DNA of 23,827 bases from JBCCFK01 sp965262315 (GCA_965262315.1 CBDHFJ010000076.1:1-23827); one strand, 5' to 3'; shown: positions 7,846-16,280, numbered from the stretch's first letter. Program-made: numbers and translations. The notes: a model not told the origin generated them from the sequence alone.

Positions 7846-8870
7846 TCCCCGAACTCACCCTCACCGGCACTCCCCGCGATCGGGGACGAGCCCACGGCGA
7901 GCAGCTGCGCGGCCTCATCGAGGAGACGATCGACGCCTGGTTCGAGGTCCTCGGCGCCCGCACGAACCCGCACGACTTCGTCGCCGAGATCCTCCACGTC
8001 AGCGGCTTCCGCGACCCCGTCGAGACCCACACACCCGAGCTCATGGAGGAGGTCGTGGGGCTCTCCGAGGGTGCGGCGCAGAGCGTGGAGGCCATGTTCG
8101 CATGGCAGCTGATCGACGAGTGCTGGTGGTACCTCGACGAGGTGACCGGTGGGGCCGGCGCCCACGAGGCATGCTCCGCCATGGCGATCACCGACGGCCG
8201 TCGCGGCATCGTGGCCCAGACCCAGGACCTCTACCGCCACTTCGACGGCAGCCAGGTCATGCTGCGCTACGTGGACGACGACGGGCTGGAGATCCTCGCG
8301 CCATCGGCCGCTGGCCTCCTGGCGTACAACGGCGTGAACAACGCGGGGTTGGCGGTGTGCATCACGACCCTCAGCCAGCTCGCCCATCAGACCGCCGGCG
8401 TCTCGTCTGGCTTCATCGTGCCCAAGCTGCTGCGGTGCCGGTCGGTCGACGACGCACTCGACTGGCTGCAGACGGTCCCACTCGCGAGCGGCAACAGCTG
8501 GACGCTGGGCTCCCGCGACCGCTCGGTGGTCGTGGAGGTCTCCGCCGACGGTGCCACGGTGGCCCACGACGGCGACCGAGCGCTGCACACCAACCACGCC
8601 CTGGCCCAGGCAACCGCCGACGACTACGTGCGCTTCGAGAGCTCGGCGGAGCGCCTCGACCAGCTGCAGGCGACCGTCACCCCGACGATGACGGTGGACG
8701 ACGTGGCTGCCATGTACGCCACCGGAGCGATCTGCCAGTCGCGCACCGGCGACGCCGATGTGATGAGCGTGATCACGGTCATCTTCGAACTCGACGACAC
8801 CCAGCGCTGCCACCTGGCACCCGGCCCGCTGGACACCGACAGCCTCACGACCTACGAAATGATGCGATGA
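7842..8870 (+). CDS. C45-type autoproteolytic acyltransferase/amidohydrolase (Ntn hydrolase)
   Basis: A 342-residue relative of isopenicillin-N acyltransferase (peptidase family C45). Seen: the N-terminal GTPRDRGRAHGEQ, predicted autocleavage before Cys111 in HEACSAMA, AQTQD at 125-129, GVNNAGLAV, and HTNHA at 249-253, all family landmarks. Members cleave themselves to expose an N-terminal Cys that hydrolyses or transfers an amide-linked acyl group. Start is a TTG overlapping the P450 stop (TTGA); it gives the family's standard N-terminus and fits the operon's overlap pattern. The next gene overlaps its stop (ATGA). Here it probably removes an acyl group from an N-acylated intermediate; the substrate is inference. 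Confidence 0.87.
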   Translation: MIPELTLTGTPRDRGRAHGEQLRGLIEETIDAWFEVLGARTNPHDFVAEILHVSGFRDPVETHTPELMEEVVGLSEGAAQSVEAMFAWQLIDECWWYLDEVTGGAGAHEACSAMAITDGRRGIVAQTQDLYRHFDGSQVMLRYVDDDGLEILAPSAAGLLAYNGVNNAGLAVCITTLSQLAHQTAGVSSGFIVPKLLRCRSVDDALDWLQTVPLASGNSWTLGSRDRSVVVEVSADGATVAHDGDRALHTNHALAQATADDYVRFESSAERLDQLQATVTPTMTVDDVAAMYATGAICQSRTGDADVMSVITVIFELDDTQRCHLAPGPLDTDSLTTYEMMR

Positions 8871-9803
8871 CCAACGACGAGATGCTCGAACCCCGGTACC
8901 AGGAGCTCGCGACCTTCATGCGAGCGCCCTACCGGCCCGACCTCGAGGGCGTCGACATCGCGCTCTACGGCGTGCCCTACGACGGTGGCGTCACCAACCG
9001 ACCCGGCGCCCGCCACGGCCCCAGGGAGATCCGCAACCAGTCGTCGCTGATGCGGACCATCAACCATGCCACCCAGGTCAACCCCTATGACCTCTGTTCG
9101 ATCGCCGACGTGGGCGACGTCCGGTTCGACCGGGTCTACGACAACGCAGCGGTGACCGCTGACATCGAGGCCTTCGTCCAGCGGATCACCGATGCAGGTG
9201 CCATGCCTCTCGCCGCGGGCGGCGACCACTCGATCACCTACCCGGTGTTCCGGGCCCTGGCGTCGGTCGATGCGCCGATCGGCATGATCCACATCGACGC
9301 CCACACCGACACCTGGGGCGATTTCAAGGGTGAGAAGTTCCACCACGGCTCGCCGTTTCGGCTCGCCTGCGACGAAGGTCTCCTGGACCCCCAGCGGACC
9401 ATCCAGATCGGCATCCGAGGCGCCCAGAACTGGGCGGACGGCTGGGAGTACTCCGAGGCCCAGGGCATGCGCGTCGTCTTCATCGAGGAGTTCGAGTCCC
9501 TCGGCGTCGAGGGCGTGATCGCCGAGGCTCGGCGGGTCGTCGGCGACGGCCCCACCTACATCAGCTTCGACGTCGACGGCCTCGACCCGGTGTACGCCCC
9601 CGGGACGGGCACACCCGAGGTCGGCGGCATCACGACCCGCGAGGCGCTGACGATGCTGCGGGGCTTTCGAGGCCTCGAACCTCATCGGCGGCGACGTGGT
9701 CGAAGTGTCTCCCCCGTTCGACCCGTCGGGCAACACCGCACTGGTCGGCGCCACCCTCATGTACGAGATCCTCTGCCTCCTGGCCGAGGTTCGAGCCGGC
9801 TGA
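8867..9803 (+). CDS. Ureohydrolase (agmatinase/guanidinobutyrase family), frameshift near 9660-9677
   Basis: A manganese-dependent ureohydrolase of about 311 residues after correction. Seen: GGDHS at 118-122, DAHTD at 144-148, FHHGSPF, and SFDVDGLDP at 233-241 with APGTGTPEVGG; these carry the binuclear Mn ligands. Past about residue 265 the frame is lost, but the +1 frame continues with NLIGGDVVEVSPPFDPSGN and reaches a TGA at 9801. One extra base in 9660-9677 (GGGG at 9660-9663 is the best candidate) explains this. The family hydrolyses guanidino compounds (agmatine, guanidinobutyrate, guanidinopropionate) to an amine and urea. Which one is not readable. It is the last gene of the operon and converges on the cupin, with 3 bases between stops. 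Confidence 0.9.
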
Positions 9804-9806
9804 AGC

Positions 9807-10187
9807 TCAGTCGCCCGCCAACGGGCTCGTCTCGGGGTCGCGCAGCGGGAGTAGGGCGTCGTACAGGTTCTCGGGCCGCGAGATCCCGACGATGTAGACC
9901 ATCTTCTCGGTGACCTCTCCCTCGGCGTGCACCGCGCCCGCCGGGAGCACCAGCTTGTCGCCAGGGCCGAGTTCGAGCCGCTCGCCGTGCTCGTTCAGCA
10001 CGTAGCTGGAGCCCTCGAGCACGTAGCCGCAGTTGTCGACGTCGTGCCAATGCAACGGGAGCTCGTCCATCCGCTCCGAGACGTAGGTGGTCGGCCAGAG
10101 GTCGAGCCGGGCGATGTCGGCCAGCACCTCTTCCTTGGTGGTGAACGCGTTGTGGATCACCTGCATCGGGCCGGGTTCGAGGGCCAT
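9807..10187 (-). CDS. Cupin-domain protein
   Basis: A 126-residue single-domain cupin. Seen: metal-binding motif 1 as LHWHDVDNCGYVLEGSSY, and motif 2 as GDKLVLPAGAVHAEG. Start ATG at 10187 has AAGGGAG about 8 bases upstream. Small cupins of this kind are metal-dependent isomerases, dioxygenases or ligand-binding proteins; nothing here picks one. It follows the DMT transporter by 47 bases on the same strand and is probably the last gene of the importer operon. It faces the ureohydrolase end to end. Confidence 0.85.
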   Translation of the reverse strand: MALEPGPMQVIHNAFTTKEEVLADIARLDLWPTTYVSERMDELPLHWHDVDNCGYVLEGSSYVLNEHGERLELGPGDKLVLPAGAVHAEGEVTEKMVYIVGISRPENLYDALLPLRDPETSPLAGD

Positions 10188-10234
10188 CGGCGTCTCCCTT
10201 CGTCGGCCGCAAAGTAGCGCAGCCGACGCGGCGG

Positions 10235-11092
10235 TCACGCGGCGACGGCGAACAGCAGGATCGACACGACGGCGAGGAGCGCTCCGAGCCACTGCCAGCG
10301 CCGGACCAGCTCGCCGTCGCGGCGCCACGCGATGGCGATGGTGATCGCCGGGGCAAAGCCCATGATCGCGGCCACCACCGCGACGTTGCCGCGCTGGAAC
10401 GCGATCGTGCTGGCGATGATGGCGATGATGTCGACGATCCCCACGACGAGGGCGAACCAGCGCAGGTCCCGATTGCTCGGCGCCATCCCCCCGAACCGCA
10501 CGGCGACCAGCGGGATCAACACGATCGACAGCGCCTGGGTGACCACTGCGGGGGCCGCCTCGGCCTCGGGGGCGACCTGTGCCAGGCACAGCGCCATGGC
10601 CCCGATGAGACCGCCTGCCGTTGCGGCCAGGCCGAACACCGGGCTGCCGGCAATCAGGCCGAGGCTGGGCAGGCGACCCTCGGAGACGATCAACACGACG
10701 GCCGGCAGGGCGACAAGCACGCCGACCACCTCGAGCCCCGCGAGCGACGACCCGGTCAAGGGCCCGATGACGGCCGGCACCACGAGCGAGACCACGCCGA
10801 TCGTGGGGGCCGCCACCACGATCGGCCCTCGCTCCATGCTCATGTACAACAGCGGACGCGCACCCGATGAGAACACCCCGGCGCCGAGGCTCCACAGCAG
10901 ATCCTCGCGGGTGAACGCCTCGGCCGGGAAGACGGCGATGTAGCCGGCCGCGACGACCAACCCCACGATCGACGCCATCCATGCGATGGACAGGGCGGCG
11001 CCAGGATGGGTGGTGCGACGGCTGCCGAGCCCGGCGATGTAGTCGGCGCAGCCGAGGAGCGAGGACGCCAGACCGGCGAGGAAGACGGGCAT
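10235..11092 (-). CDS. DMT-superfamily (EamA-like) transporter
   Basis: A 285-residue inner-membrane protein, hydrophobic over nearly its whole length, with about ten predicted membrane segments in two similar halves, as in EamA/RhaT-type drug/metabolite transporters. Typical features: the N-terminal FLAGLASSLLGCADYIAG, a GARPLLYMSMERGP loop, and the second-half FQRGNVAVVAAIMGFAPAITI block. Members move amino acids, nucleosides or other metabolites, often outward. It lies 32 bases after LivF on the same strand, so it is likely co-expressed with the importer. Its substrate is unknown. Confidence 0.82.
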   Translation of the reverse strand: MPVFLAGLASSLLGCADYIAGLGSRRTTHPGAALSIAWMASIVGLVVAAGYIAVFPAEAFTREDLLWSLGAGVFSSGARPLLYMSMERGPIVVAAPTIGVVSLVVPAVIGPLTGSSLAGLEVVGVLVALPAVVLIVSEGRLPSLGLIAGSPVFGLAATAGGLIGAMALCLAQVAPEAEAAPAVVTQALSIVLIPLVAVRFGGMAPSNRDLRWFALVVGIVDIIAIIASTIAFQRGNVAVVAAIMGFAPAITIAIAWRRDGELVRRWQWLGALLAVVSILLFAVAA

Positions 11093-11124
11093 GATCGGGC
11101 GGCGTCAGCGACGGGCGCGTCGCG

Positions 11125-11847
11125 TCAGTCGTCGAGCGACTCGACGCCGAGGTAGCTGGCGTCGAGCAGCGCTCGGTCTGCCAGCAGATCTGCCGCGGTG
11201 CCTTGCATCACCAGGTCACCGTGGTTGAGCACGTAGCCACGGTCGGCGACCTCGAGGGCCAGGTCGACGTGCTGTTCGACGAGCAGGACCCCCGCGCCGG
11301 TCTCGTCGGCGATACGGCGAACCACCGGCATGAGGTCTTCGTAGATCACCGGCGCCAGACCCAGGCTCATCTCGTCGACCATCAACAGTTTGGGATCGGC
11401 CACGATCGCACGACCCAGCGCCAGCATCTGCTGCTCACCGCCGCTGAGCAAGCCTCCCCGACGGTTCATCAGCGGGCCCAGCGCCGGGAAGAAGTCGACG
11501 GCGCGATCGATGTCGACCTTGCCTCGGGTCTTGGCCATCTCGAGGTTCTCTCGGACGGTCAGCTGGAACAGGACCCCGCGGTTCTCGGGCACGTGAATCA
11601 CGCCCCAACTGCGCCACCCGATGGGCCTGGCGCAACCGGGGCACCGGGCGACCCATGAGCTCGACCGAACCACGCCGAGCACCTGACCCATCCCCGAGAT
11701 GGTCATGAGCGTGGTGGTCTTGCCCGCGCCGTTGGGCCCGAGCAGGGCCACGACCTCGCCGGCGTCGACGTGGAGCGTGAGGTCACGCACGACGGCGACG
11801 CCGTCGTAGCCGGTGTCGAGCCCGTCGATGGTCAACAGGCGACTCAT
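11125..11847 (-). CDS. livF: Branched-chain amino acid type ABC transporter ATPase LivF, two compensating frameshifts
   Basis: A 240-residue ATPase of the HAAT importer family. Seen: Walker A GPNGAGKT at 37-44, VIHVPENRGVLFQLTV (the LivF-type Q-loop region), signature LSGGEQQ, Walker B LLMVDEMSLGLAP and the switch block VLLVEQHVDLAL. Between TISGMGQVLG and VIHVPENRG the written frame gives nonsense (Cys/Trp-rich), whereas the neighbouring frame gives SVELMGRPVPRLRQAHRVA, as expected. One missing base near 11669-11673 and one extra in the CCCC at 11603-11606 would explain this. The ATG overlaps the LivG stop. An upstream in-frame extension is not needed. It pairs with LivG to power the fused permease. 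Confidence 0.88.
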   Translation of the reverse strand: MSRLLTIDGLDTGYDGVAVVRDLTLHVDAGEVVALLGPNGAGKTTTLMTISGMGQVLGVVRSSSWVARCPGCARPIGWRSWGVIHVPENRGVLFQLTVRENLEMAKTRGKVDIDRAVDFFPALGPLMNRRGGLLSGGEQQMLALGRAIVADPKLLMVDEMSLGLAPVIYEDLMPVVRRIADETGAGVLLVEQHVDLALEVADRGYVLNHGDLVMQGTAADLLADRALLDASYLGVESLDD

Positions 11848-12605
11848 CCGTCTGCTCCGCTCCGGCCCAGGTAGGCGGAGATCACCGCGGGGTCGTTGCG
11901 CATCTCGGTCGCCGTGCCCGACGCCGTGAGCTCCCCGAACACGAGCATGTGGATGTGGTCGCACACATTGAGGACGAGGCCCATGTCGTGGTCGATGAGC
12001 AGCATGGTGTAGCCCTGGTCGACGAGCGACCTCAGCTGCTCACCGAACCAAGCAGTCTCGGACTTGTCGAGGCCGGCGGCCGGCTCGTCGAGCAGGAGGA
12101 TGCGGGTCGACGAGGATGCGAGCGCCCGGCCCACACCCACGAGCTTGCGCTGACCCTGCGACAGCTCGCGTGGCTTGCGGTCGGCGATGTCGGCGAGCCC
12201 GAGCAACTCGAGGATCTCGTCGACCCGCTCGTCGACCCGGCGAGGCCGGAAGTAGTCCCGGACCGCGCCGGCGAAGGTGAGCCGTTCGCTGGCCACGTCG
12301 AGGTTCGAGCGCACTGAGATGTCGTCGAAGAGCTCCAGGGTCTGCCAGGTACGGGTGAGGCCGTCGTGCGCGAGGCGATGGGCTGACCGACCGAACACCT
12401 CCGTGCCGTCGAGCCGCACCGAACCGCGAGCGTTCTGGGGCAGGAAGCCGGTGACGGCATCGATGAAGGTGGTCTTGCCGGCACCGTTCGGCCCGATGAG
12501 ACCGGTGAGCTGACCGGAATGGCAGTCGAGGCTCACGTCATTGACCGCGAGCAGGCCGCCGAACTGGACGGTCAGGTGTTCGGTGCGAAGGATCGGCTCA
12601 GACAC
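11844..12605 (-). CDS. livG: Branched-chain amino acid type ABC transporter ATPase LivG
   Basis: A 253-residue ATPase of the HAAT family. Seen: Walker A GPNGAGKT at 38-45, TRTWQTLELFDDISVRSNL around the Q-loop, signature LSQGQ at 148-152 (Gln in place of the usual Gly), Walker B LLLDEPAAGLD ending at 180, and the His switch in LLIDHDMGLVLNVCD. The C-terminal block VISAYLG is characteristic of LivG. The GTG start overlaps the permease end by 8 bases, and its stop overlaps the LivF start (ATGA), so the three are translationally coupled. No frameshift is seen. Confidence 0.92.
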   Translation of the reverse strand: MSEPILRTEHLTVQFGGLLAVNDVSLDCHSGQLTGLIGPNGAGKTTFIDAVTGFLPQNARGSVRLDGTEVFGRSAHRLAHDGLTRTWQTLELFDDISVRSNLDVASERLTFAGAVRDYFRPRRVDERVDEILELLGLADIADRKPRELSQGQRKLVGVGRALASSSTRILLLDEPAAGLDKSETAWFGEQLRSLVDQGYTMLLIDHDMGLVLNVCDHIHMLVFGELTASGTATEMRNDPAVISAYLGRSGADG

Positions 12606-14775
12606 CGCCGACCTCCCCAGCCACCGCCGCAGGGTCGAGCGGACCGAGGCCCCGGCGGCGGCGCCACCAGTTGACGACGTTGTGGAACTGCTTGCGCTGG
12701 AACCCGTCGATGCCCTCGTTGTTGTACACGGCGGTCCCGATCAAGAAGAAGCCCGCGACGTACGCGGTGTACGGGCCGACGTCGATGAACCACTCGTTGG
12801 TGACCACGATCCCGATGCCCTCGGCGAACAGCGTGCCGGCGACCACGGCGCCGCCGACGGTGGAGATGCCGCCGAGGTACGCGAAGGCGAGCACAGAGAG
12901 CGACACGAAGATGCCGAACGAGTCCTGGCCGTAGGTGCCCAGCTTGTATGCGGTGAGCGCGCCCCCCAGGCCGGCGAGGCCGGCCGAGATGCCGAACGCC
13001 GCCAGCTTGATCGCGGCCACGTCCACGCCCGCCGCTGCGGCGGCTCGCTCGTTGGCTCGCACCGCCAGCATCTGCTCGCCCAGGCGGGATCGCCGCAGGC
13101 GCATCACACCGACGCAGCACGCGATCGTCAGGATCAGCACGAAGAGACCAAACCCACCGCTGGGGATCTTGTCGTCGCCCAGGAAGAAGTCGCTGCTGGG
13201 CCCGAATTCGAGGCCGAAGATCTCCGGGGGATCGGTCGTCTTGTTCGTTCGCGACAGCCCGAACCACCCGCTGCGCTGGAAGAAGATCTCCTCGATGGCG
13301 AGTCCGCTGGCGAGCGTGATGATCGCGAGGCTGGCGCCGCGAGTGCGCAGCGACGGCAGCGCCGCGACCAGGCCGAAGCCCACGCCGGCGAGCACCGCGA
13401 GCGGGAGTGCGATCAGCAGCGGCATCCCTGCCGACGTGCCGAAGGAGCCGACAGCGAAGGCTGACACGCCGGCGAGCGCCATCTGCATGAGCGAGATCTG
13501 CCCCACGTACCCGGTGACGACCACCAGCGACAGAGCCAAGATGACACCGACCATCGAGTTCGTCATGCCGGCTCGGTACTGGAACGGGGCGAAGATGGTG
13601 ATCCACAGTGAGACCACGATCAGCAGGGCGTAGCCCACCTGACGCCAGCGGGTCAGCCGAGGCGCAAACGCCTCGGGAAGGCGCTCGGCCGTCACGGCCC
13701 CACGCGAGGGCAGCGTCTCGCCGCGCACGACCATCGCCAGCGCGATCACCACGAATGGGAGCGCCCGACGGATGCCGATGTCGGGGATCCAGTCGTACTC
13801 GAACTCCAGGCGGAACAGTTCCTGATCGAGCACACCGAGCATCAGCCCGGCTGCGGCCGCCACCACGAACGACGACATGCGGCCCAGCAGTGCAGCGCCC
13901 AGCGAGGAGATGAGCAGGACGGTGAACAGGTTGGGCGTGACGCCGGTGATGGGGGCGACGAGGATCCCGACCAGCCCCGCCATCACGCTCGCCAGCACCC
14001 AGCTCACGCCCGCCTGGAAGTCGGCGTTGAACCCCAGCAACGTCGAGAAGCGTTCGTTCTCGGCCGATGCCCGGGTGGCGATGCCGAATCGGGTGAACCG
14101 GAACAACATCCACAACAGCACCGTGCCAACGACCACGGTGCCGAGCAGCCAGAATCGATCCTGACCGACGCGCACGCCGAGGAAATCGACTGGCTCGCTG
14201 GGGAAGATCGGATCGGCGCTCTTGGCCCGGGACCCGAAGCGGAGCACCACGGCCGCCTGGAGGAACAACATGATGCCGACCGAGGCCACCACCTTGGCCA
14301 GGACCGGCGCGTAGCGGAGCGGCCGGAAGACGGCGTAGTGGGCCAGGAGACCGAGCACGGCTGCGGTGGCGAGCGCAATGAGCATCGCCGGCGCCTTGCC
14401 CATCGCTCCGCCGAGGTCGACCAACGTGGGGAAGTCGAAGATCTCGATGTCGAAGATGCCTTCGATGGGGGCGACCGGATTGGGCAGCGGCGGCACCGGG
14501 TACTCGCCGGTGTCGGTGAGCGACACGTACACGTAGGTGACGTAGGTGGCGATGGCACCGTGCCCGAAGTTGATGACCCCCGACGCCCGGTAGGCCACGA
14601 CGAGACCGAGCGCCAACGCCGCGATGATCGAGCCGGTGCCGAAGCCGAAGAGCACCGGCTGGAAGAAGACGGCGTCGTCGATGAGCGCCGCGATCACCCA
14701 GGCGACGAGCAGGGAGCCGAGCGCGACCAGGCCGATGCGTTCAGCGATCGGCCGGTTGGTGAATGCGGCAAGCAC
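12598..14775 (-). CDS. Fused LivH-LivM ABC transporter permease
   Basis: A 725-residue membrane protein joining the two HAAT permease subunits. The LivH half (about 1-350) shows VAYRASGVINFGHGAIATYV and HYAVFRPLRYAPVLAKVVAS. A cytoplasmic linker (about 350-380, GETLPSRGAVTAERLPEAF) leads to the LivM half, with SLVVVTGYVGQISLMQMALAGV, RTRGASLAIITLA, AVRANERAAAAAGVDV (coupling helix) and FAYLGGISTVGGAVVAG. Together they form the whole transmembrane pathway in one chain. Start is GTG at 14775 with GAGGGGGG about 9 bases upstream. It follows the binding-protein gene and a strong hairpin. Fusions of this kind are known in actinobacteria. Substrate is probably branched-chain amino acids, amides or urea; not resolvable here. 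Confidence 0.92.
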   Translation of the reverse strand: MLAAFTNRPIAERIGLVALGSLLVAWVIAALIDDAVFFQPVLFGFGTGSIIAALALGLVVAYRASGVINFGHGAIATYVTYVYVSLTDTGEYPVPPLPNPVAPIEGIFDIEIFDFPTLVDLGGAMGKAPAMLIALATAAVLGLLAHYAVFRPLRYAPVLAKVVASVGIMLFLQAAVVLRFGSRAKSADPIFPSEPVDFLGVRVGQDRFWLLGTVVVGTVLLWMLFRFTRFGIATRASAENERFSTLLGFNADFQAGVSWVLASVMAGLVGILVAPITGVTPNLFTVLLISSLGAALLGRMSSFVVAAAAGLMLGVLDQELFRLEFEYDWIPDIGIRRALPFVVIALAMVVRGETLPSRGAVTAERLPEAFAPRLTRWRQVGYALLIVVSLWITIFAPFQYRAGMTNSMVGVILALSLVVVTGYVGQISLMQMALAGVSAFAVGSFGTSAGMPLLIALPLAVLAGVGFGLVAALPSLRTRGASLAIITLASGLAIEEIFFQRSGWFGLSRTNKTTDPPEIFGLEFGPSSDFFLGDDKIPSGGFGLFVLILTIACCVGVMRLRRSRLGEQMLAVRANERAAAAAGVDVAAIKLAAFGISAGLAGLGGALTAYKLGTYGQDSFGIFVSLSVLAFAYLGGISTVGGAVVAGTLFAEGIGIVVTNEWFIDVGPYTAYVAGFFLIGTAVYNNEGIDGFQRKQFHNVVNWWRRRRGLGPLDPAAVAGEVGGV

Positions 14776-14815
14776 TCGTCAGATCCCCCCTCGTGGCTTC
14801 TCCACCGCAGCAGCG

Positions 14816-14849
14816 GTGTCGGCGGGCCGCCAACTCGGCCCGCCGACAC
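14816..14849 (-). promoter_or_regulatory. Intercistronic hairpin between binding-protein and permease genes
   Basis: A perfect 13-bp inverted repeat, GTGTCGGCGGGCC and its complement, encloses an 8-base loop. It lies between the binding-protein stop (14867) and the permease GTG (14775). No T-tract follows on the minus strand, so it is more likely an mRNA-stabilising or processing structure, or a partial attenuator, than a full terminator. Such hairpins commonly raise binding-protein output over permease output in ABC operons. Confidence 0.75.
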
Positions 14850-14866
14850 GCTGTGCGATCAGGGCG

Positions 14867-16202
14867 TCAGCCCTCGAGGAGGAAGTCGAGCTCGCTGAAG
14901 TCGAGCTGCACGAACCCGTCGGGGCTGGTGAGCTGACCATCGGTGATGGTGACCATCAGCGGCGCCATGTTGCAGGCACCTGTCCAGGCCGACGGGCCGG
15001 GGCAGGAGACGCTGTCGAGACCGGGCACGTCGCTGCTGGAGTAGGAGCCCAGCGCCTCGGCCACCGACTCGCGAGTGGCGTCAGGGCCACCGGCGGCGAT
15101 CAGCACGTCGCGAGCGACCCAGGTGCTGGCCAGCGCCCAGCCGGAGAGACCGGCGTTCTGGGCATCGGCCGAGCCGTACTCGTCGAGGACACGGTTGATC
15201 AGGGCCACGTCGTCGCCGCCATCGACGGTAGGAGCCGCCGAGACGATCGGGCCGGCCCAGCCGTCCACGGCACCGGAGCTGACGACGTCCTCGGAAAGGC
15301 AGAGATCGTTGGCGAAGGTCCGACCCTCATAGCCCACCGTGTCGACACCGCTGGCCGCAGCGGTGCACTGCGCACCGTCGGCCAACACGAACAGCCACAT
15401 CTCGTTGGCCGGGTCGGCAGCGCTGATCGGGCCGGTCAAGTCCGGCTCGAAGCCGAGCGGCACGACCTCGTTGATGGTGATGCCGTTCGCCGTCGGCGAT
15501 GGCTTCCAGCGCCGGGATGAACGGCTCGAATGCAGGATCGTCGGCGATGAACAGGGTGGCGCTGGAAAGACCCTGACCAGCGGCGAAGACGAAGAACACC
15601 TGCGCCAGACCGGGGAGGCCGGGATCGACGGTGTACACGCCGGGGGTCAGGAAGTCGATGAAGTCGTTGCCGAGTGTGAGCACCGGCACGCCCTCGCCGA
15701 CGAGGACGTCGTTGGCGGCTGCCGAGTTCGCAAGGAAGCCGGCGCTGATGACGAGGTTGATGTCGTCGGCGTTGGCGAACTCCTGTGCGCAGGCGACGTG
15801 GCCCTCGGGGGCATCGCCCGCACCGCAGATCTCGAGCTCGATGGTGGAGCCGTTGGCTCCGTCGAGCTCGGCGTTGAAGTAGTCGACGAAGGCCTGAGCG
15901 GCGGCGCGGACCTCAGGGAACGCGAGGAGCTCTTCGTCCTGGGCGATGAGGCCGATCTTGACCGGACCCATGTCCTCAGCAGGCTCGTCCGCAGGCTCCT
16001 CGGCCGGCTCGTCCGCAGGCTCCTCGGCCGGCTCGTCCGCAGGCTCGTCGGCGGGCTCGTCCGCAGGTTCGTCGGCGGGCTCGTCCGCCGGTTCCTGCGC
16101 GGCAGGCTCGTCGTCATCGTCGCCCCCGCAGGCGGCGGCCACGAGGGTGAATGCGAGCAGGATCGCCAACAGGCGAAGCAGGCTCTTGGTCGTTGCTCTC
16201 AT
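14867..16202 (-). CDS. ABC transporter substrate-binding lipoprotein (LivJ/K-like), frameshift near 15485-15495
   Basis: About 444 residues after correction. Seen: a lipoprotein signal with lipidated Cys25 (LVAAACGG), an acidic run, ten tetrapeptide units EPA(D/E) at residues 37-76 as a tether, then a periplasmic-binding type I domain from VKIGLIAQDEELLAFPEV onward. The frame breaks after ALEAIADG, and the +1 frame continues NGITINEVVPLGFEPDLTG to the end at 14867; one extra base in the GGCGAACGG region explains it. Start ATG at 16202 has GGAGGG 8 bases upstream. It is the first gene of the importer operon. The domain captures an amino acid or amide outside the membrane; the ligand is unknown. 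Confidence 0.9.
15975..16094 (-). repeat. 12-bp tandem repeat encoding (EPA[D/E])x10 tether
   Basis: Ten units of 12 bases encode EPAD five times and then EPAE and EPAD in alternation, between the lipidated Cys and the ligand-binding domain of the importer lipoprotein. The units differ mostly at third codon positions, so the peptide, not the DNA, looks conserved. The length may vary between strains through slippage. It probably acts as an extended acidic spacer lifting the binding domain off the membrane. Confidence 0.88.
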
Positions 16203-16251
16203 GTGGTCTTCCCTCCATTGACTCCCGGGTTCACCCCGGGTGACCCCCGGC

Positions 16252-16280
16252 ACACTAGTGAGCAGGCACCTGCTCGACAA
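16252..16280 (-). promoter_or_regulatory. Candidate promoter of the importer operon
   Basis: On the minus strand TTGTCG (16275-16280) and TAGTGT (16252-16257) are separated by 17 bases, a good vegetative sigma-factor pair with an actinobacterial TANNNT -10. Transcription would begin near 16245, giving a leader of about 43 bases before the ATG at 16202. The -35 hexamer overlaps the outer arm of the inverted repeat at 16277-16313, so binding there would control it. Confidence 0.6.

Noticed and set aside
11093..11124. Short GCGAC/GTCGC hairpin between LivF and the DMT transporter as a terminator
   Set aside because: The stem is only 5 bp with no T-tract; such stems are expected by chance at this GC content.
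11125..11964. A longer LivF starting at 11964
   Set aside because: The extra N-terminus is the shifted reading of the LivG end; the ATG at 11847 overlaps the LivG stop and gives a standard N-terminus.
12572..14113. A 513-codon minus-strand open frame overlapping the permease
   Set aside because: Arg/Gly/His-rich translation in the wrong frame of the LivHM gene, which is itself full of membrane segments and family motifs.
15975..16094. Possible CRISPR-like array
   Set aside because: Units are 12 bases without spacers and are in frame within a protein-coding gene.
15946..16221. A Ser/Gly/Ala repeat protein on the plus strand
   Set aside because: It is the complement of the EPA(D/E)-coding repeat of the binding lipoprotein, not an independent gene.
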